Shown here: piece by piece, positions 5,224 through 13,723 of the stretch | Numbering within the stretch: the stretch's first letter is position 1 | How the letters are laid out: each line of letters starts with the position of its first letter | Origin: Candidatus Aerophobota bacterium | Lineage (GTDB): Bacteria > Aerophobota > Aerophobia > Aerophobales > B3-G15 | Assembly (NCBI GenBank): GCA_021163905.1 | Contig: JAGGTG010000066.1 | Span: 1 to 15,149 of the forward strand | Length of the DNA stretch: 15,149 nt | Direction of reading: 5' to 3' | Position numbers and translations under genes: made by a program | The notes under the pieces: model-generated | Database searches by the model: none | Told to the model about the DNA's origin: nothing | What the model saw: only the letters and a program-made list of their open reading frames with translations

Positions 5224-6573
5224 ATGTCAGCCAAAACTTTTGAAATTCAAAAAGAGAAAAACATTGACCTTTTATCCATTGCCTTTCGTAGTTTTAACCA
5301 GGCAACTCAGACCTTAAGGGAAAGCTATCAGGTTCTTCAGCAAAAAATATCCGATTTAAATAACGAACTTAACAACACCAACAAAAAATTAAGCAAAAAG
5401 GTATCCGAATTAAATGAAGTTCGCTCCTATCTTAACAACATTCTTGATTCTATAATGGATGGACTATTAGCTGTTGACCTTGAGGGAAGGATAACCATTT
5501 TCAATAAATCAGCAGAACGTATCACCGGTTACAGGGCAAAGAATATCCTGGGAAAATTATATCAGGGTATTTTTGAAAGAGAAAATAAAGAATTTATATC
5601 AATTTTAAATAAAACCTTTCAGGAGAAAAAACCCCTGATGGGTGAAAGACCATTTTTTAATGGAGAGAAAAATATCATCCTAAATATTATTACCAATCCT
5701 GTGGTAACACCGGATAATAAAATAGAGGGAGTATTAGTTGTATTTAGAGATATATCACTTTTAAGATACTTAAAAGATGAAATTTCCCGCAAGGAGAGAC
5801 TGGCAGCTTTAGGAGAGATGGCCGCAAGAGTTGCCCATGAGATAAGAAATCCCCTTTCGGGAATAGAGGGTTTTGCCCTTCTTTTAAAAGATACATTTGA
5901 AAAAAATGATGAAAGAAAAAAATGGGTTGAAAGTATAGTAGAAGGAACCAGAGGTTTAAATAAGCTTGTAAGCGACCTTTTAAATTTTTCCCGTCCTCTG
6001 AGGGTAAATTTTAAATCTGTTGATATTACAGAAATCATCCAGTCTGTTATTCCATTTGTTAAACAGAAAATTGAAAAGGAAAAATTAAATATCGAGATTA
6101 AAAAAAATTTCTCTGAAAAAATTATAGCCCTAATTGATCCGGAATATATGAGACAGGCTTTTTTAAATTTAATGTTAAATTCAGTTGAGGCAATGCCAGA
6201 AGGAGGGGAACTCATAATTAGTATAGAGAAAAAAAAGTATTACAGGTCCGATACACACCAATTTTTAAGAGAAAACGGGGAAGATTATATATTCGCAACT
6301 TCATCCAACCAGATATGTATAAAATTCCAGGATACAGGCTGCGGTATTTCTGAGGAGAATTTAAATAAGATATTCAATCCATTTTATACAACAAAACACA
6401 GAGGATGTGGTCTGGGACTTGCCATTGTTCAGCAGATAATCCGGGCACATGGAGGAAAAATAGAGGTCAAAAGCAAAGTGGAAGAAGGTTCCTGTTTCAC
6501 CATAAGTATACCTTTGATGAGTGAGCTAAAGGAGATAAGAAATGGCTGTGGAAAATATTCTCATAGTAGATGA
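5224..6573 (+). CDS. Soluble PAS-domain sensor histidine kinase, FlrB/FleS/FlgS type
   Basis: A 449-residue kinase with no membrane segment or signal peptide. In order: an N-terminal helix and coiled coil (about 15-70), a PAS domain (about 70-180), a HisKA dimerisation domain with H205 in VAHEIRNPLSG, then HATPase with N box N315/N319, G1 box DTGCG (370-374), F box NPFYTTK (385-391) and G2 box GCGLGLA (394-400). It would autophosphorylate H205 and pass phosphate to D54 of the NtrC-type regulator, whose gene overlaps its 3' end by 32 bases. FlrB, FleS and FlgS are likewise cytoplasmic or weakly anchored kinases that activate mid-class flagellar genes, in some species in response to assembly of the export gate. 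The start at 5224 has AGAGG at 5212-5216. Confidence 0.85.
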   Translation: MSAKTFEIQKEKNIDLLSIAFRSFNQATQTLRESYQVLQQKISDLNNELNNTNKKLSKKVSELNEVRSYLNNILDSIMDGLLAVDLEGRITIFNKSAERITGYRAKNILGKLYQGIFERENKEFISILNKTFQEKKPLMGERPFFNGEKNIILNIITNPVVTPDNKIEGVLVVFRDISLLRYLKDEISRKERLAALGEMAARVAHEIRNPLSGIEGFALLLKDTFEKNDERKKWVESIVEGTRGLNKLVSDLLNFSRPLRVNFKSVDITEIIQSVIPFVKQKIEKEKLNIEIKKNFSEKIIALIDPEYMRQAFLNLMLNSVEAMPEGGELIISIEKKKYYRSDTHQFLRENGEDYIFATSSNQICIKFQDTGCGISEENLNKIFNPFYTTKHRGCGLGLAIVQQIIRAHGGKIEVKSKVEEGSCFTISIPLMSELKEIRNGCGKYSHSR

Positions 6574-7885
6574 TGAACCTCTTGTAAGAAATTTTTTAAA
6601 TGAGGTCCTCAAAAGGGAAGGTTACAGAATAGATATGGCTGCAGATGGTGAGTCTGCTTTAAAAAAAGTTGAAAGAAACTATTACGATGTGATAATTACC
6701 GATGTAAGAATGCCTGGAATAAATGGATTAGCACTTCTCGAGAAAATAAAAGATTTATCTCCCTCCACCGCAGTAATAGTAATAACCGCCTATGGAAGTA
6801 TAGAAAACGCAGTGGAGGCTATGAAAGTAGGAGCCTATGATTATCTAACAAAACCCATTGTTCCTGAACAGATAAAGATAGTTATCCGGAAGGTATGTAA
6901 GTACCGAAATTTAATTGAGGAGAATAGATACCTAAGATCAGAGATAAATAGATTTTACGGAAGTTATGAGCTAATAGGTAAAAGCCCTGCTATGAGAAAT
7001 ATCTATCGATTGATTAATAAGGCCGCTCCCGCTAAGAGTACTGTCTTAATTTATGGAGAAACCGGCACTGGAAAAGAGCTTGTGGCAAGAGCCATTCACT
7101 ACACAAGTCCCCGTAAAGATAAACCTTTCATAAAGTTAAACTGTGCTGCCCTGCCGGAGGATCTTCTGGAAAGTGAACTTTTTGGATACGAAAAGGGGGC
7201 CTTTACCGGAGCCACAGAGAAAAAAGAGGGAAGGTTTGAGTTGGCCCATAAGGGGACACTTCTTCTTGATGAGATAAGTGAGACTTCCCATAATTTTCAA
7301 ACAAAACTTCTTCGTGTTTTGCAGGAGGAAGAATTTGAAAGAGTTGGAGGAACTAAAACCATCAAAGTAGATGTTAGAATAATTGCAACCACCAACAGAG
7401 ACTTAAAAAAAGCTGTGGAAAAGGGGAAACTACGGGAGGATCTTTACTACAGGTTAAATGTGATACCAATATATCTACCTCCCCTGAGGGAGAGAAAAGA
7501 AGATATTCCCCTTCTTGCAAATTATTTCTTAAAAAAATACAATCACCAGAATGGTAGAAAAATAAAAGGGTTCAGCACAGATTGTATGGAACTTATGACT
7601 AAATATCACTGGCCGGGAAACGTAAGAGAGCTTGAAAATGCTATTCAAAGAGCACTAATAATGAGCGAGGGAGAGTTCATAACCCCAGCAGATTTATCCT
7701 TAATTATAAGTTCAAACTCAACTGATAATATCCGTATAGGAGAGATGAGTTTAGAAGAACTGGAAAAAAAGGTAATTATAAATACCCTGAAGAAGGTGAA
7801 AGGCAACAGAACAAAGGCAGCTGAAATTCTTGGTATAAGTGTTAAAACTATCCGAAATAAGATAAAAAAATACCATATTGGGTAG
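6542..7885 (+). CDS. NtrC-family sigma-54 response regulator, FlrC/FleR/FlgR type
   Basis: A 447-residue regulator with a complete receiver domain (D10, D11, phospho-acceptor D54, T82, K104), a AAA+ domain with Walker A GETGTGKE (172-179), sigma-54 loop GAFTGA (219-224) and Walker B ending D243-E244, and a C-terminal Fis-type helix-turn-helix (about 417-444). ATG 6542 is preceded by AAAGGAG at 6528-6534. The gene overlaps the histidine kinase by 32 bases, so the two are a cognate pair. It resembles the activator at 599 throughout the AAA+ domain but keeps a functional receiver. The next promoter downstream is a -24/-12 element in front of flgB, its most likely target. It is the last gene of the regulatory operon. 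Confidence 0.9.
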   Translation: MAVENILIVDDEPLVRNFLNEVLKREGYRIDMAADGESALKKVERNYYDVIITDVRMPGINGLALLEKIKDLSPSTAVIVITAYGSIENAVEAMKVGAYDYLTKPIVPEQIKIVIRKVCKYRNLIEENRYLRSEINRFYGSYELIGKSPAMRNIYRLINKAAPAKSTVLIYGETGTGKELVARAIHYTSPRKDKPFIKLNCAALPEDLLESELFGYEKGAFTGATEKKEGRFELAHKGTLLLDEISETSHNFQTKLLRVLQEEEFERVGGTKTIKVDVRIIATTNRDLKKAVEKGKLREDLYYRLNVIPIYLPPLRERKEDIPLLANYFLKKYNHQNGRKIKGFSTDCMELMTKYHWPGNVRELENAIQRALIMSEGEFITPADLSLIISSNSTDNIRIGEMSLEELEKKVIINTLKKVKGNRTKAAEILGISVKTIRNKIKKYHIG

Positions 7886-7933
7886 GTAAATTTTTCCTGT
7901 TGAATATCTGGCTATTTATCCCGAGAAAGATAA

Positions 7934-7951
7934 GGGAGGTTTTAGCCTCCC
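7934..7951 (+). terminator. GC-rich perfect hairpin without T-run after the regulator gene
   Basis: GGGAGG at 7934-7939 pairs perfectly with CCTCCC at 7946-7951 around a TTTTAG loop. The following bases CAAATATAG contain no T-run, so it is not a standard intrinsic terminator on either strand. It lies about 65-80 bases upstream of the expected flgB transcript start. It could instead stabilise the 3' end of the upstream mRNA or act as a protein-binding site for the sigma-54 activator. Confidence 0.4.
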
Positions 7952-7987
7952 AAATATAGATCATCAATAATCAATTAATATGGAGGA

Positions 7988-8003
7988 TGGTAGAATTTTT
8001 GCA
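7988..8003 (+). promoter_or_regulatory. Sigma-54 (-24/-12) promoter of the flgB structural operon
   Basis: TGGTAGAATTTTTGCA has GG at 7989-7990 and GC at 8001-8002, exactly 10 bases apart. It matches the other -24/-12 element in the window as TGGwAG followed by TTTTTGCA. The predicted start is near 8014, only about 13 bases before the flgB ATG at 8027, so the transcript would begin at the ribosome binding site AAGGTGA (8014-8020). Genes flgBC-fliE-F onward are sigma-54 dependent in many flagellar hierarchies. Confidence 0.75.
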
Positions 8004-8026
8004 TCCACCTTTTAAGGTGAGAAAAT

Positions 8027-8395
8027 ATGGGCTGGCTAAATAACGATGTTACTTATCTTCTTTTAAAAAAGATGCTTGATGTTTGCACTCTTCGCCACAG
8101 AGTTATCGCCAACAATATTGCTAATGTGGATACTCCCGGATATAAAAGGGCAACCGTTATTTTTGAAGAAAAACTGCGCTCTCTTTTGAAAAGAGGATTA
8201 AATGCAGAAAAAATAAGAGAAATTCAACCTCAGATATATATAGATGAAACCTCTACCTGGCGAGAGGATTTTAACAATGTAGATATAGAAAAAGAAATGG
8301 TAAGATTATCTACAAATACGCTGCGCTACAGCATCTATGCTCAGCTTATTGAGAAAAAACTGCAGATGATAAAACAAGCTATAAAAGGTAAATAA
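8027..8395 (+). CDS. flgB: Flagellar proximal rod protein FlgB
   Basis: A 122-residue protein with the N-terminal rod signature ANNIANVDTPGYKR (about residues 27-40), shared by axial proteins and exported without a cleaved signal. The C-terminal helix (VDIEKEMVRLSTNTLRYS) pairs with it in the coiled-coil core of the rod. FlgB forms part of the proximal rod joined to FliE on the MS ring. It is slightly short for the family (about 130 residues) but complete. ATG 8027 is preceded by AAGGTGA at 8014-8020. It is the first gene of the structural operon, 24 bases downstream of the sigma-54 promoter, and flgC follows after 10 bases. Confidence 0.95.
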   Translation: MGWLNNDVTYLLLKKMLDVCTLRHRVIANNIANVDTPGYKRATVIFEEKLRSLLKRGLNAEKIREIQPQIYIDETSTWREDFNNVDIEKEMVRLSTNTLRYSIYAQLIEKKLQMIKQAIKGK

Positions 8396-8405
8396 GGGGA
8401 GTAAG

Positions 8406-8834
8406 ATGAGTTCCTGGTCTCTTTTTTCAGCCATGCAGGTAAGTGCCTCTGGTATGAGTGCGGAAAGAATCAGAATGAATATCATTGCCAGTAACATCGC
8501 CAATGCCCGTGTTACCCGTACTCCTGCAGGAGGACCTTACCGGAGAAAACAGGTAATATTTGCCACTGTTCTTAAAAATCAGCAGGAAAGAGAAATGAGT
8601 TTAAATGGAGTAGAGGTTGCCGGAATTTTCCCAGACCCATCTCCATTTAAAATGATCTACAACCCCTCTCATCCCGATGCCAATCCCCAGGGCTTCGTGG
8701 CTATGCCAAATGTTGATATTGCTATAGAGATGATCGATATGATTTCTTCCACTCGCTCCTATGAGGCAAACGTTACTGCCTTTAAATCTGCTGAAAATAT
8801 GATCCGTAAAGCTCTGGAAATTGGAAGGAGGTAA
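8406..8834 (+). CDS. flgC: Flagellar proximal rod protein FlgC
   Basis: A 142-residue rod protein. The N-terminal axial motif reads MNIIASNIANARVTRTPAGG (about 24-43) and is followed by PYRRKQVIF. The FlgC-typical C-terminal part includes NPSHPDANPQGFVAMPNVDI and then MISSTRSYEANVTAFKSAE. It assembles with FlgB and FlgF into the proximal rod and is exported by the flagellar type III apparatus. Length matches the family. AAGGGGA at 8394-8400 is the ribosome site for ATG 8406. Confidence 0.95.
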   Translation: MSSWSLFSAMQVSASGMSAERIRMNIIASNIANARVTRTPAGGPYRRKQVIFATVLKNQQEREMSLNGVEVAGIFPDPSPFKMIYNPSHPDANPQGFVAMPNVDIAIEMIDMISSTRSYEANVTAFKSAENMIRKALEIGRR

Positions 8835-8836
8835 TA

Positions 8837-9157
8837 ATGGAGGATAAATCAATCCAATTTCATAGGTATTTACCTTCAGTCTCAAATGATTTCCTTGAAA
8901 AAATTGAAAATCAAAACAACACCTCTAAAAAACAGGATATATCCTTTCAGAAAATTCTCAAGGGATTAATTGATAAGGTAAACCAGCTACAAAAAGATGC
9001 AGATGAATCAATTCAAAAACTCGTAACAGGGCAAATCGATAGTGTTCACCAGGTAATGATGGCTGTTGAGGAGGCAAATATTGCCTTCCAGTTAATGATG
9101 GAGATAAGGAATAAGTTAATTGATACCTATCAGCAAATTATGAGAATGCAAATATAG
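8837..9157 (+). CDS. fliE: Flagellar hook-basal body protein FliE
   Basis: A 106-residue protein whose second half carries the FliE pattern: SFQKILKGLIDKVNQLQKDAD, then VTGQIDSVHQVMMAVEEANIAFQ, then IRNKLIDTYQQIMRMQI, with the conserved end at the terminus. FliE links the FliF ring to the proximal rod and is among the first exported proteins. ATG 8837 lies 2 bases after the flgC stop and has a near-perfect ribosome binding site, AAGGAGGT at 8825-8832, inside the end of flgC. The N-terminal 35 residues are polar and variable, as is usual. Confidence 0.93.
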   Translation: MEDKSIQFHRYLPSVSNDFLEKIENQNNTSKKQDISFQKILKGLIDKVNQLQKDADESIQKLVTGQIDSVHQVMMAVEEANIAFQLMMEIRNKLIDTYQQIMRMQI

Positions 9158-9165
9158 GTGAGTTT

Positions 9166-10731
9166 ATGGGATTCTTAAAACAACTAACCCAGCAAATCCT
9201 ATCAATCTGGCAAAAACTTGAGAAAAGACAAAAGGTAACTCTTGCTGTAAGTGTGGTAGCTTTTTTGGTTATTTTTATCTTATTCTTAAGCTGGGCAAGT
9301 CGTCCGGATTATTCCTTGCTTTACTCAAATTTATCTCTTGAGGATGCAGGACAGATAGTAAAAAAATTAAAGGAGGACAAAATTCCCTATTATATAAAAA
9401 ATGGGGGAAAAGCTATTTTTGTTCCCTCTTCTCAGGTTTATGAAACTCGTCTTAATTTAGCCATGGAGGGAATTCCTAAAGGAGGGCAGGTTGGGTTTGA
9501 AATATTTGATAATACAGGCCTTATAGGAATGACTAATTTTATGGAAAGGGTAAATTATCAAAGAGCTCTTCAGGGAGAACTTGCCAGAACCATTGAAAGT
9601 CTTGAAGAGATAGTTGCAGCCAGAGTTCATCTTGTTCTTCCTGATAAATCCCCCTTTATAGGTGAGCAATCTCATCCAAGGGCATCGGTAGTTGTAAAGT
9701 TAAGACCTGGAGCGATGTTAAGAAAAGATCAGATATATGGAATTGCCCAGCTTGTAACAGGAAGTGTGGAGAACTTAAAAACCCAGGATGTAACCATAGT
9801 GGATCAAAGTGGATCAATTCTTTTCGGAGGAGAGGTCAACAATCCCTCCTCTTCCTTTTACCTTACCACCAATCAAATACAGCTTAAAAAAGAAGTGGAA
9901 AACTACCTTGCCAGTAAGGTTCAATCTTTGCTTCTTCCTGTAGTTGGTCCTGATAAAGCTGTGGTAAAAGTTGATGCAAATCTTGATTTTGACCAGATAA
10001 CAAGAACAGAAGAATATTACGATCCAGAGGGAAAGGTGGTTAAAAGTGAGGTAAGGCGTGAGGAGAGCAAACAGGGAACAGGCACAGTAGTTGGCGGAAC
10101 TCCGGGGGTAAAAACCAATTTAGGAAAAGGAGCAATTTTAACTGCGGGAAATCCCGGTAAAGAGACAACAGAGGAAAGTGAGCTTCAATATGCGGTAAAT
10201 AAAAGAATAGAACATATAATTAAAGGCGTTGGCAATATAAAAAGAATCTCTGTAGCTGTTGCAGTTGATGGAACATACAAGGTGGGCCCTGATGGAAAGA
10301 AAAAGTATGTTCCAAGATCTGCCAGGGAGATAGAAAATCTTTCCTCTATAGTTAAACAGGCTGTTGGATACGATGAAACAAGAGGAGACAAGGTCTCTGT
10401 AATAAATGTTCCTTTTGATACATCCTCAAAAGAGGAAGAACAGATCTACTGGCAAAAGGTATCAAGATGGGAACTTTTGAAACATCTACCCCGGTATATT
10501 GGAATTGGACTTGTTGCTTTTATCTTATTTTTCCTTTTGAAAACAATGACTAAAATTTTCACCTCAACAGCACAGGCTCCCTCTCCCGTAGCTGAGCAAA
10601 GGATAGAAAAAGTTTCACCCTTTGAAGATGAGCAGTGGCTGAGACAGCGTGTTTTTCAACTGGCCGAAAAGGATCCTCGAAAAGTAGCGCAGATAATTAA
10701 AGTATGGATTACAAACCATGGGAGAGCATAA
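9166..10731 (+). CDS. fliF: Flagellar MS-ring protein FliF
   Basis: A 521-residue integral membrane protein with two membrane segments, at about 24-43 and 443-460, enclosing a large periplasmic part. That part starts with a YscJ/FliF-type ring-building domain (RPDYSLLYSNLSLEDAGQIV, then MEGIPKGGQVGFE and RVNYQRALQGELARTI), continues with the FliF C-terminal domain (KVDANLDFDQITRTEEYYDP) and includes a G/T-rich linker around 305-330. The cytoplasmic tail ending EKDPRKVAQIIKVWI is the FliG-binding segment. It forms the MS ring on which switch, rod and export gate are built. Length is close to the usual 530-570. ATG 9166 has AGGTGA at 9155-9160. Confidence 0.95.
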   Translation: MGFLKQLTQQILSIWQKLEKRQKVTLAVSVVAFLVIFILFLSWASRPDYSLLYSNLSLEDAGQIVKKLKEDKIPYYIKNGGKAIFVPSSQVYETRLNLAMEGIPKGGQVGFEIFDNTGLIGMTNFMERVNYQRALQGELARTIESLEEIVAARVHLVLPDKSPFIGEQSHPRASVVVKLRPGAMLRKDQIYGIAQLVTGSVENLKTQDVTIVDQSGSILFGGEVNNPSSSFYLTTNQIQLKKEVENYLASKVQSLLLPVVGPDKAVVKVDANLDFDQITRTEEYYDPEGKVVKSEVRREESKQGTGTVVGGTPGVKTNLGKGAILTAGNPGKETTEESELQYAVNKRIEHIIKGVGNIKRISVAVAVDGTYKVGPDGKKKYVPRSAREIENLSSIVKQAVGYDETRGDKVSVINVPFDTSSKEEEQIYWQKVSRWELLKHLPRYIGIGLVAFILFFLLKTMTKIFTSTAQAPSPVAEQRIEKVSPFEDEQWLRQRVFQLAEKDPRKVAQIIKVWITNHGRA

Positions 10732-10732
10732 A

Positions 10733-11779
10733 ATGGCAGATAATGATGAAGTTAAAAAAAGTGATGAGCTTACCGGGAAAGAAAAGGCGGCGATTTTACT
10801 TATAAGTCTGGATAAAGAAAGAGCAGCACAGGTTCTACAGACAATGGATAAAAAAGAGGTTGAGATCTTAACCGAAGAAATAGCAAGATGGGAAAATGTC
10901 CCACCTGACCTTGTAAAGAAGGTCTGGCAGGAGTTTTATCAGCTAAGCTTAACCTCCAGTTACCTCAACCAGGGCGGTAAAAAATACGCCGAGGAGATCT
11001 TAAACAGAGCTCTTGGCAATCATAGGGCATTAAATATGGTGGATAATTTCAGAGAAAATTCAAAAGAGGAAAATGTAGAAGAATCGTTTTTTGAACTTCT
11101 GGAGAAAATAGAACCAAAGGATCTTTTAAATTTCATCAAGTCTGAACACCCCCAGACTATTGCTCTGATTCTATCATACTTAAAACCAGAAAAAGCTTCT
11201 ATGATTCTATCATCTCTTCCTGAAAAATTACAGTTTGAGGTAACCATGAGAATAATCAATATTGGAGAGATATCCCCGGAAGTTCTAAGGCAGATAGACA
11301 GAACCCTGCGGAAAGAGTTCTCCTCTATTTCAACTGAAGAGAAACTCCAGGCTGTGGGAGGAACAAGAGCTGCTGCAGAAATTTTGAACATGGTGGACCG
11401 GCAAACCCAGGAGCAGATTTTAAATGTTCTTGAGAAAAAAAATACCGAACTTGCAAGAGAGGTCAAACAACTGATGTTTGTGTTTGAGGATATACTTTCA
11501 ATAGATGATCGCTCCATCCAGAGAGCCTTAAGAGAAATAGATACGAAAGATTTAACTCTTGCCCTTAAAGGGGCAAGTAAGGATTTAAGGGAAAAGTTCT
11601 TTAAAAATATGTCTTCTCGAGCAGCAAATACAATAAAAGAGGAAATGGAGCTTATGGGACCTGTAAGGATGAGAGATGTTGAGGAAGTACAGCAAAAAAT
11701 TGCCAATATATTCAGGGAATTAGGAGAAAAAGGGGAGATAATAATTGGAAGTGGCAAAGAGGAGGAGTTAATTGTTTAA
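10733..11779 (+). CDS. fliG: Flagellar motor switch protein FliG
   Basis: A 348-residue protein from ATG 10733, preferred over the upstream ATG 10718 because GGAG at 10721-10724 sits 8 bases before it and the gene then begins one base after the fliF stop. The N-terminal domain (TGKEKAAILLISLDKERAAQVL) binds FliF. The middle domain has the EHPQ motif at 138-141 (SEHPQTIALILSYLKPEKA), which with the C-terminal domain contacts FliM. The C-terminal torque region, about 285-315, keeps the charged helix (NMSSRAANTIKEEMELMGPV, then RMRDVEE) that faces the stator. It forms the C ring and generates torque. It overlaps fliH by 8 bases. Confidence 0.95.
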   Translation: MADNDEVKKSDELTGKEKAAILLISLDKERAAQVLQTMDKKEVEILTEEIARWENVPPDLVKKVWQEFYQLSLTSSYLNQGGKKYAEEILNRALGNHRALNMVDNFRENSKEENVEESFFELLEKIEPKDLLNFIKSEHPQTIALILSYLKPEKASMILSSLPEKLQFEVTMRIINIGEISPEVLRQIDRTLRKEFSSISTEEKLQAVGGTRAAAEILNMVDRQTQEQILNVLEKKNTELAREVKQLMFVFEDILSIDDRSIQRALREIDTKDLTLALKGASKDLREKFFKNMSSRAANTIKEEMELMGPVRMRDVEEVQQKIANIFRELGEKGEIIIGSGKEEELIV

Positions 11780-12410
11780 AGTCAGGTTTCCCTCACCTTT
11801 AAAGAATGTATATCTTATAAAATCTGATAGAGTTTTAAAAAAAGAGGGCGATATGTTGAACGAGGAAAGTGGTTTTACCGAGAAGAAGGAGATTTACTTA
11901 GATGATTATATTGAACAGATCAAAAGAAAATTCTATCAAAAGGGTTTCGATGATGGGAAAAAACATCTTCAGGATCAGGTTTTGAATATTGTGGGTATTT
12001 TCAAAAAGGCTACTGAGAAACTGGAGATGGAGAAAAACAGTCTCATCAAAAAAGGGGAGAAACAACTCATTCGGGTAGCAATAGCAATAGCCAAAAAAAT
12101 AATCAGGAAAGAGGTATCCGTCGATCCTGAAATTATAAAAAAAGTAGTCCGGGAAGCCCTGCAGAAAATTGTGGAATCATCCTCCAGGCTAATCATTATA
12201 AGGGTAAACCCTCAAGACTGGCAAAGTATAATGCAGATAGATCCGGGTACTTTACCTTCAGAGTTATCCACAAAAAAAGTAGAAATAAAAAAGGATGCTA
12301 CTATACAACCAGGAGGATGTATAGTAGAAACAGAGGGGCAACTTGTGAATGCAAGCATTGAGCACCAAATTGGACAGATATGTGAGGCTCTCTTAGGAGA
12401 AGAAAAATGA
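11772..12410 (+). CDS. fliH: Flagellar export apparatus regulator FliH
   Basis: A 212-residue protein starting at TTG 11772, supported by GGAGG at 11761-11765 and by the N-terminal 'KNVYLIKSDRV' motif (11-21) that resembles the conserved start of FliH; the first ATG (11853) would remove it. A GxxxG-type stretch around 58-62 and a coiled coil (about 45-100) precede the V-ATPase-E-like C-terminal domain (about 95-212: LIRVAIAIAKKIIRKEVSVD, then IIIRVNPQDW). FliH dimers hold the ATPase FliI and bring it to the export gate. The gene overlaps fliG at its start and fliI at its end (ATGA). Confidence 0.9.
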   Translation: MFKVRFPSPLKNVYLIKSDRVLKKEGDMLNEESGFTEKKEIYLDDYIEQIKRKFYQKGFDDGKKHLQDQVLNIVGIFKKATEKLEMEKNSLIKKGEKQLIRVAIAIAKKIIRKEVSVDPEIIKKVVREALQKIVESSSRLIIIRVNPQDWQSIMQIDPGTLPSELSTKKVEIKKDATIQPGGCIVETEGQLVNASIEHQIGQICEALLGEEK

Positions 12411-13723
12411 GAAGTCTTTCCCCGTATCTGGAAATTATAGAAAAAGTTGATCTTATAAGATGTGAAGGAAAGGTAGTTGAAGTTGTGGGATCTGTTATTG
12501 AATCTCAGGGACCACCAGCATCTCTGGGAGAGCTTTGCTATATTCGCTCCGCTGGAAATGGAGGATATATAAGAGCAGAAGTAGTAGGTTTTAGAGAGAA
12601 CAGGCTTTTGTTAATGCCAATAGAGGATGTTCAGGGAATATCTGTGGGAAGTAGTGTTATAGCAAGTGGTCATCCTCTTAGAATTAAAGTAGGAGAGGAT
12701 CTTCTTGGAAGAGTTGTAGATGGTCTTGGTAAACCAATAGATGGAAAGGGACCCATTAAAAATGATGAGAAAAGGTCTATATACCATTTTCCTCCTTCTC
12801 CTCTTGAAAGAAAACAGGTCAAGGAACCACTTGGAACCGGGATAAGAGCAATAGATGGGCTTTTAACCTGTGGTAAGGGACAGAGAGTAGGAATATTTGC
12901 GGGAAGTGGAGTAGGTAAGAGTCTGCTTCTTGGAAGAATCGGCAAATTCTCACAGGCTGATATTAATGTAATTGCACTTATAGGGGAAAGAGGAAGAGAA
13001 GTTCGAGATTTCTTAACCAAAATCCTCGGAGAAGATGGACTCAAAAAGTCGGTGGTAGTGGCTGTTACCTCAGATCAACCTGCTCTTTTAAGGGTAAAGG
13101 GGGCATTTGTTGCAACCACTATAGCAGAGTACTTTAGAGATAAGGGAATGCATGTTCTTTTAATGATGGATTCGGTAACCCGCTTTGCTATGGCTCAAAG
13201 AGAAATAGGAATAGCAATTGGTGAGCCTCCAGCTACAAGAGCCTATCCTCCTTCAGTTTACTCTCTTTTGCCTAAATTACTCGAGAGAGCTGGCTCTTCC
13301 AGTAGAGGAAGTATAACCGGTCTTTATACGGTGCTGGTGGAAGCTGATGATATGAATGAGCCCATTTCAGATGCGGTTAGATCTATACTTGATGGTCATA
13401 TCGTCCTTTCAAGGCAACTGGCCTCCAGAGGTCATTATCCAGCTATTGATATTTTAAATAGTATCAGCAGACTAATGGTCGATATTACTTCTCCAGAACA
13501 TCAACAGGCAGCAAGTAAACTAAGAAAAGTACTTGCCACTTATCAAAAAGCTGAGGATTTAATTAACATTGGTGCTTATGTAAAGGGAAGTAATCCTGAA
13601 ATTGATTACGCTTTAAAGATGATTGATAAGGTAAACTCCTATCTCCAGCAGAATCTTGAAGAATTTTCATCCTATGAGGATTCAGTATTACGGCTCATTG
13701 AGATATTTTCCACCGAGAAATGA
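12407..13723 (+). CDS. fliI: Flagellum-specific ATPase FliI
   Basis: A 438-residue ATPase of the F1-beta-like type III export family. The N-terminal beta-barrel domain spans about 1-90. The catalytic domain has Walker A GSGVGKS (166-172), the catalytic glutamate in IGERGREV (E194), Walker B ending in D255 (VLLMMDSVTRFAMAQREIG) and the GEPPATRAYPPSVY signature (272-285) typical of FliI/YscN. It powers unfolding and delivery of export substrates together with FliH and FliJ. Length is normal for the family. ATG 12407 overlaps the fliH stop and the gene's own stop overlaps the fliJ start, both as ATGA, which indicates translational coupling. Confidence 0.97.
   Translation: MRSLSPYLEIIEKVDLIRCEGKVVEVVGSVIESQGPPASLGELCYIRSAGNGGYIRAEVVGFRENRLLLMPIEDVQGISVGSSVIASGHPLRIKVGEDLLGRVVDGLGKPIDGKGPIKNDEKRSIYHFPPSPLERKQVKEPLGTGIRAIDGLLTCGKGQRVGIFAGSGVGKSLLLGRIGKFSQADINVIALIGERGREVRDFLTKILGEDGLKKSVVVAVTSDQPALLRVKGAFVATTIAEYFRDKGMHVLLMMDSVTRFAMAQREIGIAIGEPPATRAYPPSVYSLLPKLLERAGSSSRGSITGLYTVLVEADDMNEPISDAVRSILDGHIVLSRQLASRGHYPAIDILNSISRLMVDITSPEHQQAASKLRKVLATYQKAEDLINIGAYVKGSNPEIDYALKMIDKVNSYLQQNLEEFSSYEDSVLRLIEIFSTEK

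Noticed and set aside
5619..6215. Open frame of 198 codons on the minus strand opposite the histidine kinase
   Set aside because: It is a shadow of the conserved kinase frame, with no recognisable domain and no promoter or ribosome site.
9305..9320. Sigma-54-like match CGG-N10-GC inside fliF; another at 9918-9931
   Set aside because: Both have correct spacing but lie within the fliF coding frame, lack the T before GG, and have no gene start nearby. They show the background rate of such matches.
11020..11757. Long open frame of 245 codons on the minus strand opposite fliG
   Set aside because: fliG is certain on the plus strand. The antisense translation is rich in S, F and I with no motif, and arises from codon bias.
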